A stretch of 64,000 nt of DNA from Chryseobacterium limigenitum (GCF_900114875.1 NZ_FPKW01000004.1:124001-188000); one strand, 5' to 3'. Shown: positions 19,138 to 27,967, numbered from the stretch's first letter. A program made the numbers and translations. Notes: generated by a model from the letters alone, not told the origin.

Positions 19138-20280
19138 TTAAAGTAATAGACCCGATGCTCTGACAACACTGGATGAACCGAATCTGTCTTTCAGATGATC
19201 CATGGTCTGATATAAAGAAATCAGTTCTTCTGTATCTTCAAAAAGATCCATCTGGTGCAGACCATGAACCAAACCGGTAAACCTGACCCCGATCAAACGG
19301 ATCCTCATTCTCCTTGTGTAGACTTTGTTGAATAGTTCCAAAACATACCGTAGCAATGTATGGTCTGCCGATGTGTAAGGAAGCCTGCACTGTTTGGTCT
19401 CCGTATCAAAATTAGCGTACCTGATTTTAACGGAAACCGTTGAGGTCAGCCATTTTTCGTGCCTGAGCTGATAACATAGCTTTTCAACCATCCCAGACAA
19501 AACACTTCTGATGTTCTGAATATCGATGGTATCCTGGGAAAATGTATTCTCCGTAGAGATGGATTTTCTTTCGGAATAGGGAACAACCGGTGTTTCATCA
19601 ATACCGTTTGCTTTCTTCCAAAGCATAGTGCCGTTTTTTCCGACCAGCTCCTGCAATACATCGACCGGCATTTCAGAAAGGGTCTTTATGGTCTTCACCC
19701 CTAATCTTGAGAAAAGCTGAAAGGTCTCAGGCCCGACCATCGGGATTTTCTTTATCGACAATGGATTTAAAAATGGTTGGACATCCATTGCCTTGACCTC
19801 CAGTTTCCCAATAGGTTTGGATTCACCGGTTCCAATTTTGGATACTGTCTTATTGGTGGAAAGGGCAAAACTGATTGGCAGACCTGTATTTTTCATCACG
19901 GCATCTGCAATGTCATTCGTGCATTGGTAACATCCAAAGAACTTGTCCATTCCTGACAGATCCAGATAGAATTCGTCGATGCTGTCTTTTTCTAGTACCG
20001 GTACTTTTTCCTGAATCACTTCGGTCACCAAATGAGACATATTGGAATAATACTCCATATCTCCTTTGATAACCTTGGCCTCCGGGCATAATCGCAATGC
20101 CATCTTGATAGGCATTGCCGAACGGACACCGAATTCTCTGGTCTCATAGGAACACGATGCTACCACACCACGGTCACCACCTCCAATGATTACGGGCTGT
20201 TTCTCCAACACAGAGTTTTTTAGCCGTTCACAGGAGACAAAAAAAGTATCCAGGTCCATATGTGCAATTGCTCTTTCCAT
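19138..20280 (-). CDS. dinB: Y-family DNA polymerase (DinB/Pol IV type)
   Basis: 380 residues. Catalytic motifs HMDLDTFFVSCERLKN and SIDEFYLDLSGMDKFFG are intact, followed by the thumb helix-hairpin-helix (IKKIPMVGPETFQLFSRLGV) and the little-finger domain. No beta-clamp motif is obvious at the C terminus (RASGLLL). It performs translesion synthesis. It is divergent from the LexA-like repressor with only 55 bases between the starts, which hold a palindromic operator, and is followed by dnaE2. Confidence 0.9.
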   Translation of the reverse strand: MERAIAHMDLDTFFVSCERLKNSVLEKQPVIIGGGDRGVVASCSYETREFGVRSAMPIKMALRLCPEAKVIKGDMEYYSNMSHLVTEVIQEKVPVLEKDSIDEFYLDLSGMDKFFGCYQCTNDIADAVMKNTGLPISFALSTNKTVSKIGTGESKPIGKLEVKAMDVQPFLNPLSIKKIPMVGPETFQLFSRLGVKTIKTLSEMPVDVLQELVGKNGTMLWKKANGIDETPVVPYSERKSISTENTFSQDTIDIQNIRSVLSGMVEKLCYQLRHEKWLTSTVSVKIRYANFDTETKQCRLPYTSADHTLLRYVLELFNKVYTRRMRIRLIGVRFTGLVHGLHQMDLFEDTEELISLYQTMDHLKDRFGSSSVVRASGLLL

Positions 20281-20315
20281 GGTACAAACTTAGTCATGTT
20301 TTTAAACAAAATGTG

Positions 20316-20342
20316 TATATTTGTTGTCATAAATTATGACAA
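20316..20342 (+). promoter_or_regulatory. Minus-7 element and perfect 19-bp palindrome at the LexA-like gene start
   Basis: TATATTTG (20316-20323) fits the Bacteroidetes TAnnTTTG element. It abuts TTGTCATAA-A-TTATGACAA (20324-20342), a perfect palindrome around one base that runs through the start codon at 20336. A repressor bound here would block its own transcription and, from 55 bases of shared intergenic DNA, could also control dinB-dnaE2. No good minus-33 TTG is seen at normal spacing. Confidence 0.72.
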
Positions 20343-21121
20343 TGTCAATATTTGCAGATAACATCGTGTTTTTGAGAGGTCAAAAAAATCTGACCCAGCA
20401 TAAACTGGCAGATGAACTCATCCTTACCAGATCAAGATATGTTTCCTACGAATATGGGAATGCAGAACCACCTATTGAAGTATTGGTCAGGATATCCAAA
20501 TACTACAACATCAGTATTGACCTTCTGGTCACCGTTGATATAAGAAAGTATCCTTTGGATAAAATGGTCAATCTGTCCGGGAATAAAATATTACTTCCCG
20601 TAGTAGTAGATTCAGAAGGTAACAATTTCATTGAAATCGTACCACAAAAAGCTTCAATGGGCTATTTGAAAGGATTTAGTGATCCTGAATTTATTGAAAG
20701 TCTTCAAAAAATGCAGTTGCCTTTTTTAAAAAATGGAAAATACAGAGCTTTTTTAGCGGATGGTGATTCGATGCCGCCCTTTGCAGACCAATCCATTATT
20801 ATAGGAGAGTATGTAGAAAAACTGGAAGACCTGAAATCAAATAAGGAATACATTTTTGTGACCAATGAAGGAATTACTTACAAGACCTTTATGAAAAAGA
20901 ACAAAAATTTTATTATTGTATCCGCTGATAATTCATTTTATGAACCCTATACCATTTCATTGGAAGAGATTAAAGAAGTATGGCGTTATGTACGAGGAAT
21001 TTTACCGCAAGACTATAAACCGTACGCCCTACCTGATGAAGCCAATTTGAAAAATTTAGTTGAGGAAGCGAAACGAAGTATCAGTAATTTAGAAAATGGA
21101 ATTTTGAAATTTAATCCATAA
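20336..21121 (+). CDS. XRE-S24 (LexA-like) self-cleaving repressor
   Basis: 261 residues. An N-terminal XRE helix-turn-helix (about 7-65; NLTQHKLADELILTRSRYVS) and a linker are followed by a C-terminal S24 peptidase fold (about 95-220). The Ser/Lys dyad fits S145 (ADGDSMPPF) and K183 (EGITYKTFM). The linker has ASMG (M108-G109) where an Ala-Gly or Cys-Gly scissile pair would be expected, so cleavage there would need Met-Gly. Such proteins replace LexA in many Bacteroidetes. Divergent dinB-dnaE2 and downstream alkB indicate a DNA-damage regulon. ATG 20342 is an alternative start. Confidence 0.87.
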   Translation: MTMSIFADNIVFLRGQKNLTQHKLADELILTRSRYVSYEYGNAEPPIEVLVRISKYYNISIDLLVTVDIRKYPLDKMVNLSGNKILLPVVVDSEGNNFIEIVPQKASMGYLKGFSDPEFIESLQKMQLPFLKNGKYRAFLADGDSMPPFADQSIIIGEYVEKLEDLKSNKEYIFVTNEGITYKTFMKKNKNFIIVSADNSFYEPYTISLEEIKEVWRYVRGILPQDYKPYALPDEANLKNLVEEAKRSISNLENGILKFNP

Positions 21122-21218
21122 AAAAACTTCTCCGAAGAGAAGTTAAAAACACAAATGATGAAAAAAAATATCCCATAAATGGAACAGTGTAAAGATAATT
21201 ATTTTATAAGAAATTACA

Positions 21219-21830
21219 ATGAGTCAGCTAAGTTTATTTGATGCCGAAGAGTTTTATCAGTTTCCAAAAGACCTTTTAGAATACAGGGAAAATTTTCTGA
21301 GCAGGGAAGAGGCAGATCAATTAAAAGAAAATCTGCTTCAAACCGCCCCATGGGAACAGCGCACACAGAAAATGTATGATAAGACTGTCATAACACCACG
21401 TTTAACCGCCTGGTATGTTGATTTAAAATATAATAAATCAGCTGACAGTAATACTTCCAATAGGAATCCATGGACTCCGCAGTTGCTAAACTTAAAAGAA
21501 AGAATAGAAAAAGAATTTGGTTATTGGTTCAATGGTGTCCTATTAAATCTCTACCGTGACCAAAATGATTCAGTAGCATGGCATCGAGACAAGGAAAGCA
21601 GATATGGAAAGAGACCTGTTATTGCATCTATCAGTCTTGGACAGTCCAGAAACTTTGATTTCAGAAAAAAAGATCATCATCAAAGCAAATACAGCCTGCC
21701 GCTTCCGAACGGTTCATTGCTCATTATGAAAGGCGACCTGCAGGAGAATTGGGAGCATCGGATCGCCAAATCCACAAAGCCAATGATGCCCAGGATCAAC
21801 CTCACATTCAGGCTCATCAATGCGTTGTAA
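21219..21830 (+). CDS. alkB: AlkB family alpha-ketoglutarate-dependent dioxygenase
   Basis: 203 residues. The Fe(II) triad is H122 and D124 in VAWHRDKES and H180 in NWEHRIAK. Arginines for 2-oxoglutarate are in RINLTFR, and NLYRDQNDSVAWH is a family signature. It removes alkyl groups from damaged bases. It lies 97 bases after the LexA-like repressor and completes the DNA-damage cassette. Confidence 0.93.
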   Translation: MSQLSLFDAEEFYQFPKDLLEYRENFLSREEADQLKENLLQTAPWEQRTQKMYDKTVITPRLTAWYVDLKYNKSADSNTSNRNPWTPQLLNLKERIEKEFGYWFNGVLLNLYRDQNDSVAWHRDKESRYGKRPVIASISLGQSRNFDFRKKDHHQSKYSLPLPNGSLLIMKGDLQENWEHRIAKSTKPMMPRINLTFRLINAL

Positions 21831-21932
21831 TTTTTAATAAATCGGATCGAGTCCGCAGAACATTACTACAAATATCAGGTTTGCAGAGATGTACTAAACA
21901 AGATCAGCAAACATCAAATTAAAACTGACCAT

Positions 21933-22151
21933 ATGTCTATTTCATATTACGATTTTAACAATTTACCTAAGGAATCTCAGATCGAGCTTGTGATGGCTGA
22001 GGGAAAAATAATTGATGAAACGATCAAAAACAATCTGAGGTTTGTGGTATATGAGCTATCCTCATTTTCCGTGGAGATCGTTTACAATATCGATAGCAAT
22101 AAAATTGCTGGCTTAAGCGCCTTTCCCGGCAATGGAGTACATGGAAAGTAA
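21933..22151 (+). CDS. Small hypothetical protein with a probably replaced C terminus
   Basis: 72 residues beginning MSISYYDFNNLPKESQIELV. This opening is shared by a Bacteroidetes family of roughly 75-85 residues found near mobile or SOS genes. The last ~12 residues (SAFPGNGVHGK) do not look like the family end. The following DNA is a series of unrelated gene fragments, so the 3' end may sit on a recombination junction. Function unknown. Confidence 0.5.
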   Translation: MSISYYDFNNLPKESQIELVMAEGKIIDETIKNNLRFVVYELSSFSVEIVYNIDSNKIAGLSAFPGNGVHGK

Positions 22152-22169
22152 GGTAAGTCTGTATGAGGA

Positions 22170-22448
22170 CTCTCTTCTAAATCGAATGCAACAAATTGTT
22201 GTCTTGAAATCCACACGGACCCTTTATCAGAAATCACGGACACGTTAGTATTTCCACTGATCCTTGGCGAAACGTTGAACTTGCCTGTGAAATCTGTGTC
22301 AGGCGATGAATTAGCAAAACACTTTGAGTGGATGAGTAATTTCATTACGATGGAAAGTATGGCTTCAAATTTCAAAACACAAGAGCAATTAGGTTGGCAA
22401 CCGACACACATCAGCTTATTGGATGATATGCAACAAAATTATTTTTAA
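22170..22448 (+). pseudogene. C-terminal remnant of an NAD(P)-dependent SDR/epimerase-like gene
   Basis: A frame without its own start reads LVFPLILGETLNLPVKSVSG, then HFEWMSNFITMESMASNFKT, and QLGWQPTHISLLDDMQQNYF to a TAA at 22446-22448. This matches the C-terminal end of atypical SDR family oxidoreductases (the GWQPT..L..D....YF ending). The Rossmann half is missing. It lies directly before an AraC fragment, and an intact AraC/SDR pair lies 3-4 kb downstream, though that SDR is of a different subtype. Confidence 0.65.
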
Positions 22449-22479
22449 ATTTGTTATATGGGACAACGGCAGACACAAT

Positions 22480-22593
22480 AAAACAATTAGCGAATTTTAT
22501 CAATTAAGAGGTTTGCCCAAGCCCGAACACCCACTCATCAGCATCGTAGATTGTGCTTCTGTAAAGCGCCTTGCAATAATCATATTCCAATAA
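22480..22593 (+). pseudogene. N-terminal remnant of an AraC-type regulator
   Basis: The frame KTISEFYQLRGLPKPEHPLI, then SIVDCASVK, parallels the start of the intact AraC gene at 25245-26165 (VKTISEFHRLYNLPKPLHPL, ISLVDYAE). It ends in TAA-TAA at 22591. About 35 codons remain. It is a decayed relative rather than a recent copy, because the match is partial. Confidence 0.7.
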
Positions 22594-22726
22594 TAAACCC
22601 GACATTTATCTACTGAAGAACATTTTTGAAATTATGTTGACCTTATTTTCCAATTATAATTAATAGTAACTAAAAACAAAATAGAGTATTCCTAAAACGA
22701 TACAAATTTTTAGGAACACTCTAATT

Positions 22727-22978
22727 TTATAAATGTACTTTTCTATCTAAAATCTTGCTAGTCATTTTATTAGCAAGTGGCAATAGGAGCAATACGCAAG
22801 CGTAAACAATAGGCAATGAAATAAGCCACGATTTAAAAAGTTCACCGATCCAATTTTCAAATGAAACCCATTTAGTAAAAGTTGATAAGACTGACATAAT
22901 AAAAGTTGTCGGTAGAACCACAAAAAAGGTGCTAATTATTTTGTAACGCCTATCTTTCTTAGAATTTACCATTTTCAT
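22727..22978 (-). CDS. DUF2798-like two-helix membrane protein
   Basis: 83 residues from ATG 22978 (MKMVNSKKDRRYK). Two hydrophobic segments are seen (about 12-35 and 47-70), with the PTTFIMSVLSTF and SWLISLPIVYACVLLLLPLA stretches usual in DUF2798. A longer frame starts at 23011 but would overlap the upstream gene more. It overlaps the 3' end of the SnoaL-like gene by 20 bases and is co-transcribed with it. Role unknown. Confidence 0.75.
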   Translation of the reverse strand: MKMVNSKKDRRYKIISTFFVVLPTTFIMSVLSTFTKWVSFENWIGELFKSWLISLPIVYACVLLLLPLANKMTSKILDRKVHL

Positions 22979-23726
22979 TTTTTCGTTTTTCAGGTTCAGG
23001 TATTGTTTCAACGACGTCCCAATGTTCTACAATTTTATCATCTTCAACTCTATACAAATCGTAGAACGCAACATGTTCTCCTTTAAAAAAGCCTTCACTT
23101 AATACCAAAACGAAATTTCCCTCTCCTAATACTTTATGTATTTTACTATAAATTTGAGGTTTCCCCTCCTTCTTCCATTGTTCCAACATATTAAGAAATT
23201 CTTGTACCCCATCACCCATATGTGGATTATGTTGAATCAATTCGTCTCCCCTGAAATAATTTGACACCAAATCGATTTGCCCATAAATAAGAACGTTTTG
23301 AACAAAGTCTTTAACAAGTGCTTTGTTAACCTCCGTTTTATGATGATCTTTTGCTTTGGTCTTTCCGTCAGTCATTGTTCTTTCGCTTTTATTCAGTTTT
23401 TTTGGATTTGTTTGAAGATTATCCCAATGTTCAACACTTATTCCATTTTCAAACCGGTGTATATCAAAAGCGACGGTTGGTTCAAAAAGGAAATAGTCTA
23501 CGTGAACAAATCCATAATCTCCATCTTGAAACTTACGGACTACATTTGTGTAAACTTTATCCATCGGCATTTGATCATGCAAGCCCAAAATTGCTTGTAA
23601 GCCCGTTGCTACATTTGGATTGTGTTGTTTATAGGAGGTAGGACTGATCAACCCTATTTCTGCCAAAGTTTCAGTTTCAATGCTATTTTGTATAGCTTCA
23701 GCTTTGTCTCTATTTGATAATTCCAT
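22959..23726 (-). CDS. Tandem SnoaL-like (NTF2-fold) protein
   Basis: 255 residues made of two SnoaL-like domains. Each carries a QHNP motif (about 34 and 166), a GDGxF/Y strand and an EHWD ending (VEHWDNLQTNP and VEHWDVVETIPEPE). The internal duplication is plain. Such proteins act as small-molecule isomerases or hydrolases, or are of unknown role. It is divergent from the HxlR gene across a region with a perfect 22-bp palindrome, so HxlR control is likely. Confidence 0.8.
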   Translation of the reverse strand: MELSNRDKAEAIQNSIETETLAEIGLISPTSYKQHNPNVATGLQAILGLHDQMPMDKVYTNVVRKFQDGDYGFVHVDYFLFEPTVAFDIHRFENGISVEHWDNLQTNPKKLNKSERTMTDGKTKAKDHHKTEVNKALVKDFVQNVLIYGQIDLVSNYFRGDELIQHNPHMGDGVQEFLNMLEQWKKEGKPQIYSKIHKVLGEGNFVLVLSEGFFKGEHVAFYDLYRVEDDKIVEHWDVVETIPEPEKRKNENGKF

Positions 23727-23806
23727 TTTTTTTTAATTTTATTGATTAATTATGAGCAAATGTACTGACCTTATACATGTGAAAAAATAAGTGAAAAAAT
23801 ATTGCT

Positions 23807-23828
23807 ATAGGGATAATATTATCCCTAT
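23807..23828. promoter_or_regulatory. Perfect 22-bp palindrome between hxlR-type gene and SnoaL gene
   Basis: ATAGGGATAAT-ATTATCCCTAT with no spacer lies in the 153-base divergent intergenic region, 52 bases before the HxlR start and 81 before the SnoaL start. HxlR regulators usually bind such inverted repeats next to their own genes. The assignment is inferred from position. Confidence 0.7.
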
Positions 23829-23879
23829 GATACTAAAAACGAAATATGTCGTAAATTTATTCCCTAAAATAGAACAGCT

Positions 23880-24257
23880 ATGTACGAGAAAAAAATACCG
23901 AAAGATTTTAGTTGTGGCATGAGTATTACTTTTGAGATTATTGGAGGTAAATGGAAGCCCTGCTTAATTGATTCTATCAACCAAGGAATACGAAGACCGA
24001 GTGAACTCGCAAAGAAACATCCGCTTGCGAGCAAAAGAGTTTTGAACTTACAACTTAAAGAGTTAGAGGCATATGGTGTTGTTAGAAAAGTTATTTATCC
24101 GGTACTTCCTCCTAAGGTTGAATATTTTTTAACCAAAGTAGGTGAATCGCTTTTACCCCTTGTTGATATGATGGAAAACTGGGGGAAGGATTTTATGAGT
24201 GATTTTTACAAGAGGCAAGAGAATATAAACTCTGAAACTATTCTCATGGAAATATAA
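23880..24257 (+). CDS. HxlR family transcriptional regulator
   Basis: 125 residues. The family hallmark SCGMSITFEIIGGKWKPCLI is at 11-30, followed by the winged helix (RRPSELAKKHPLASKRVLNL, LTKVGESLLPLVDMMENWG). HxlR proteins sense electrophiles or oxidants, often through cysteines; C12 and C28 are present. Divergent from the SnoaL/DUF2798 pair, its likely target. Confidence 0.9.
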   Translation: MYEKKIPKDFSCGMSITFEIIGGKWKPCLIDSINQGIRRPSELAKKHPLASKRVLNLQLKELEAYGVVRKVIYPVLPPKVEYFLTKVGESLLPLVDMMENWGKDFMSDFYKRQENINSETILMEI

Positions 24258-24348
24258 TTTGCGGACTTGGTTAAAAATGACAGTAGAGAAAGTTGAGTTT
24301 ATTCAGCATCGAAAGGTCAGAGTCGTGTGTTTATAAACTATTTCTCAA

Positions 24349-24480
24349 ATGGATTTTCAAAATAAAATCTTTTATTCCTATCGTAAAAATAATTCACCTA
24401 AACTCTACGATGAGCTTATTATAGAACATCCATATATTATTCAGCGTATTAAGCCTAAAAATAGACGAATACTTAAATGA
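24349..24480 (+). pseudogene. Decayed C-terminal fragment of a Crp-type regulator
   Basis: A 43-codon frame reads FYSYRKNNSPKLYDELIIEH, then PYIIQRI, then PKNRRILK. This parallels residues about 133-157 of the intact Crp gene that starts 55 bases later (FFSYLKNSPQKRYEELITQH, PYIIQRI), but lacks the HTH. It is a truncated copy. Confidence 0.7.
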
Positions 24481-24534
24481 GTTAACATATTTATAAGAAT
24501 TTAGAACTATTAAAATGTTATTAAATTAAATATA

Positions 24535-25074
24535 ATGAACAAAGCAAAAAAAAATACCGAAAAGTGGAGTATGCTTAGTCATCTTTTTAAACAAATAGAG
24601 ATTCCTGCTAAAACTACTCTTCTTGAAGAAGGTGAAATTTCCAAAAAAATGTTTTTCGTGGAAAAAGGTTGTTTACGAACTTGGATTAATAATAACGGAA
24701 AAGATATAACAACTCAATTTTTCTTTGAAGGTAGTGGTGTGTCGTCTATTGAAAGTTTTATGACTAACAAACCTAGTCTATATAGTATAGAAACTATTGA
24801 ACCCTGTGTGCTACAAACTATTACGCAGAAAGAATTTCAAGAAGCATTAATGAGTTTGCCGGATATTAAAGATCATATACTTGAACATTTATTTCAACGG
24901 CTTCTACAAAGTCAAAATCTTTTTTTTTCCTATTTAAAAAATTCACCTCAAAAAAGGTACGAAGAGCTTATTACACAACATCCATACATTATTCAGCGTA
25001 TTCCGCAACATTATATCGCATCCTATTTAGGTATAACTTCTGTTTCATTAAGCAGGATAAGAAACAGACGATAA
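24535..25074 (+). CDS. Crp/Fnr family transcriptional regulator
   Basis: 179 residues. The beta roll covers about 18-105 (LLEEGEISKKMFFVEKGCLR, FFFEGSGVSSIESFMTN). A dimerisation helix and a short HTH (HYIASYLGITSVSLSRIRNR) follow. This compact form is common in Bacteroidetes. Two decayed relatives lie at 24349-24480 and 28029-28285. Target unknown. Confidence 0.87.
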   Translation: MNKAKKNTEKWSMLSHLFKQIEIPAKTTLLEEGEISKKMFFVEKGCLRTWINNNGKDITTQFFFEGSGVSSIESFMTNKPSLYSIETIEPCVLQTITQKEFQEALMSLPDIKDHILEHLFQRLLQSQNLFFSYLKNSPQKRYEELITQHPYIIQRIPQHYIASYLGITSVSLSRIRNRR

Positions 25075-25244
25075 TGGCGATGTGCATGAATTTAACAGCG
25101 TCCCAATTTTAATGGGATACCAGTGCACTAAGGTAACCGGGTCTTAACTTGTTTGTTACCCCCAAAAAAGTGGATATGATAGGAGACCATTCAAATAAGC
25201 TAACGTGCAACTTTAAACGGTTAGCGGCAATTTTGAAAAACCAT

Positions 25245-26165
25245 TTACATATGCCGCTGATATAAACCCCTGAATTCAAGCGGAGTCTGGCGTGTAACCT
25301 TTTTGAATAGCTTGCTCAATGATTGTGGTTGTTCAAATCCTAAGTTATAGGCGATCTCGCTTACGGTAAGTGTCGTAGTAGAGAGTTTGAGTTTGGCCAC
25401 CTCTATAATTTTGAACTGTATATGTTGACTGGCATTACTACCTGTTGTGTTCTTTAAAACGCTACTCAGATAATCGGGGGGTTTGTTCAATTTTTCGCTG
25501 AAATACTGTACTGTTGGAAGCACCCGTTCCCTATCGTTTGTTTCATTGAAATATAGTTCCAGTAATTCTTCAAATCTTGTGAGTAATTCGTGATTACTAC
25601 GTTCTCGCGTAATAAATTGCCTTTTGTAGTAGCGATCTGCATAATTCAGCAATAGTTCGATCTGGGAGATGATAATCCTTTTACTGAAATCATCCATATT
25701 CCTGCTGTATTCTTCGCGGATGCTATCCAAAAGCCCCCCCATACTATCCTCCTCTCTCTCAGACAGGAAAAGCGCCTCATTAATGGCATACCCGAAATAT
25801 TCATATCCCTTTATCGTTTTGGCCAGCGTGGTATTCCATAAAAAATCGGGATGGATAAGCAGTATCCATCCCGATGGCTCCTGCCTGGGTAATTCATCGT
25901 TGAATTTAATATTTAGGATCTGTCCTGGTGAAAAAAATGACATCAGGCCCTCATCGAAGTCATAGGGCAACTGTCCATAATTAAACTTTCCCAGTACATT
26001 CTTCTTTAATGCAATGGAATAGAATGATTGTGACCAACACTTAACCGTTACCCCATTATACATTTCGGCGTAATCTACCAAGCTGATCAACGGATGTAAA
26101 GGCTTAGGTAAATTATACAGACGGTGAAATTCGCTAATGGTTTTGACTTGAATGATTTCCTCCAT
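25245..26165 (-). CDS. AraC family transcriptional regulator
   Basis: 306 residues. The N-terminal sensor domain starts IIQVKTISEFHRLYNLPKPL. The C-terminal double HTH is at about 215-300 (LTVSEIAYNLGFEQPQSLSK, FKKVTRQTPLEFRGLYQRHM). It lies 20 bases after the stop of the SDR gene on the same strand, so it is the second gene of that pair and probably regulates it. Confidence 0.88.
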   Translation of the reverse strand: MEEIIQVKTISEFHRLYNLPKPLHPLISLVDYAEMYNGVTVKCWSQSFYSIALKKNVLGKFNYGQLPYDFDEGLMSFFSPGQILNIKFNDELPRQEPSGWILLIHPDFLWNTTLAKTIKGYEYFGYAINEALFLSEREEDSMGGLLDSIREEYSRNMDDFSKRIIISQIELLLNYADRYYKRQFITRERSNHELLTRFEELLELYFNETNDRERVLPTVQYFSEKLNKPPDYLSSVLKNTTGSNASQHIQFKIIEVAKLKLSTTTLTVSEIAYNLGFEQPQSLSKLFKKVTRQTPLEFRGLYQRHM

Positions 26166-26185
26166 AGGTCAAATTTACCAAATAA

Positions 26186-26950
26186 TTACAAGTTACTACC
26201 ACCTGACACCTCAATTCGTTGAGCATTGATCCAATAGGCTTCTTCAGTACAAAGAAAAGCAACTACAGCGCCGATATCTTTAGGAAGACCAACTCGCCCC
26301 AGGGTTGTTTCAGCAGCCAGTGCGGCATTCATGTCTTTGTTGTCCCTCACGGCACCTCCTAAAATATCGGTCTCGATAGCGCCCGGAGCTACTGAATTTG
26401 CACGGATTTTTCGTGTTCCCAATTCTTTAGCCTGATATCTGGTAAGTACTTCAAGTCCGCCTTTCATGGAGGCATATGCCGCAAACCCCGGTGTGGAAAA
26501 ACGCGTCAGCCCGGTTGAAATATTCACGATTCCTCCTCCGTCGTTCATAATACGTAAAGCATGCTGTGTGATAAAGAAGGGTGCCATCAGATGTATGTGT
26601 ATCATCTCCTTAAATTGATCGATGGTAGTATCGTCAAAAGTTGAAAAAGCAATAGCTCCTGCGTTGTTTATAAGGTAGTCTAATTGTGAGTTGTTGAAAT
26701 TGTTTTTTAACAGTGGTAATAATTTCTCCGAAAAAAAAGGGGCATAAGCTTCATAGGCAGCAACGTCCAATTGTAAAGCCGCTGCTTTATTCCCATAGGA
26801 TTTTATTTGTTCAACAACCTCATTGGCTGCTCTTTCATTGGATAGGTAGGTGATAATTACATCTAAGCCCCTTTTTGCTAGGTTAATCGCTATATCCCGA
26901 CCTATTCCACGGCTTCCGCCGGTTACTAAGGCAATTTTCTGTTTGTTCAT
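26186..26950 (-). CDS. Classical SDR family oxidoreductase
   Basis: 254 residues from ATG 26950. Upstream in-frame codons to 27046 lack similarity and are rejected. It has the cofactor motif TGGSRGIG (10-17), NNAG, and a catalytic Ser (VNISTG) with Y-x3-K (YASMK). The C terminus is INAQRIEVSGGSNL. It is an NAD(P)-dependent alcohol/ketone reductase of the 3-oxoacyl-ACP reductase-like type. The substrate is not predictable. The AraC gene follows in the same operon. Confidence 0.9.
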   Translation of the reverse strand: MNKQKIALVTGGSRGIGRDIAINLAKRGLDVIITYLSNERAANEVVEQIKSYGNKAAALQLDVAAYEAYAPFFSEKLLPLLKNNFNNSQLDYLINNAGAIAFSTFDDTTIDQFKEMIHIHLMAPFFITQHALRIMNDGGGIVNISTGLTRFSTPGFAAYASMKGGLEVLTRYQAKELGTRKIRANSVAPGAIETDILGGAVRDNKDMNAALAAETTLGRVGLPKDIGAVVAFLCTEEAYWINAQRIEVSGGSNL

Positions 26951-27448
26951 TATGATTTTTATTTTAATTACCCTACAAAGGTCTTTAAAACAATGGCAGC
27001 CGAAGTATCCCAATCCGCTGCGCTTGTGGTTAAATCCCCAATTCAATCAAGAAATACCATTAAATAAAAGATTTCGAGCTGAAAGCATTTTCACTATTAA
27101 TAAGATGATTTTTAAACAGAGTATATTATCAATAGATTCACAGCCCTCATTCCCAAAGTTGGCTCCAGGATATCACTAGAAGCCTTCATTATTCGTTTAT
27201 CCATCGTCGGTGAATCTGATTATGTTTATTTTACAATTGTAATCGTTTTGTTTATTCAGTTCATTGTAATTTTGTAAAGAGGAATATGTTAAAAGCATTC
27301 TCAAAAATGGAGAAATAGTAAAGCGTAAAGTTTTTGCAGAATTCAGATTGAAAATACTAAAGTGACCCAATGTGATGAATTGACCTTACTAATAGGAGTT
27401 AACAAAGACGAAAACAAGTTAGAATCAGTAATATAATATCAATAGATA
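26951..27448. other. Intergenic stretch with one candidate promoter, no recognised gene
   Basis: About 500 bases between the SDR start and the GNAT gene. TTG at 27248-27250 and TAATTTTG at 27267-27274 (16-base spacer) could form a plus-strand promoter for the GNAT gene. The sequence after it has only short broken frames. No RNA gene or repeat was recognised. Confidence 0.4.
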
Positions 27449-27967
27449 ATGAAAATAGTAAATAGCACCGAAATAGATATATCTGAAATATTTAGACTTT
27501 ATAAATTAGCCACCGCATTTCAGAAAGAAAGGTTTCCCGAAAACCAATGGCCGGAATTTGATAAAACATTGATAGAAGAAGAAATTGCTGAAAATAGACA
27601 ATTCAAATTACTGATTGATAATGAGATTGCCTGCGTTTGGGCAATTACATACAGCGACCCGGAAATTTGGAAAGATGACGATGGGGTATCTGCTCTTTAT
27701 ATTCATAGAATAGCAACAAACCCGAGTTTCCGGGGCCACAATTTTGTAAAAATAATTGTAGATTGGGCAAAGGATTTTGCGAAAAATAAAAAATATATCC
27801 GCATGGATACTTGTGGTGAAAATGTAAAGCTGATTCAACACTACAAAAATTGTGGATTTAGTTTTTTGGGAATCAAAAAGTTGAAAAATTCTGTGAATCT
27901 TCCTTCACATTACCACAATGCAGATGTGTGCTACTTTGAAATTAAGTTATCTAAAATAGATTTTTAA
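27449..27967 (+). CDS. GNAT family N-acetyltransferase
   Basis: 172 residues. The acetyl-CoA fold is visible: YIHRIATNPSFRGHNFVKII carries motif A (R/Q-x-x-G-x-G/A position as FRGHNF), followed by YIRMDTCGENVKLIQHYKNC, GFSFLG. It transfers an acetyl group to an unknown amine. It stands alone on its strand; downstream lies a Crp remnant. Confidence 0.88.
   Translation: MKIVNSTEIDISEIFRLYKLATAFQKERFPENQWPEFDKTLIEEEIAENRQFKLLIDNEIACVWAITYSDPEIWKDDDGVSALYIHRIATNPSFRGHNFVKIIVDWAKDFAKNKKYIRMDTCGENVKLIQHYKNCGFSFLGIKKLKNSVNLPSHYHNADVCYFEIKLSKIDF

Noticed and set aside
21125..21144. Hairpin AACTTCTC-CGAA-GAGAAGTT after the LexA-like gene as a terminator
   Set aside because: The stem is followed by A on the plus strand, not T; a U tract exists only in the opposite direction where no gene ends.
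25075..25244. Small hairpins after the Crp gene (TCCCA-N7-TGGGA) as a terminator
   Set aside because: Short stem and no U tract; not enough support.
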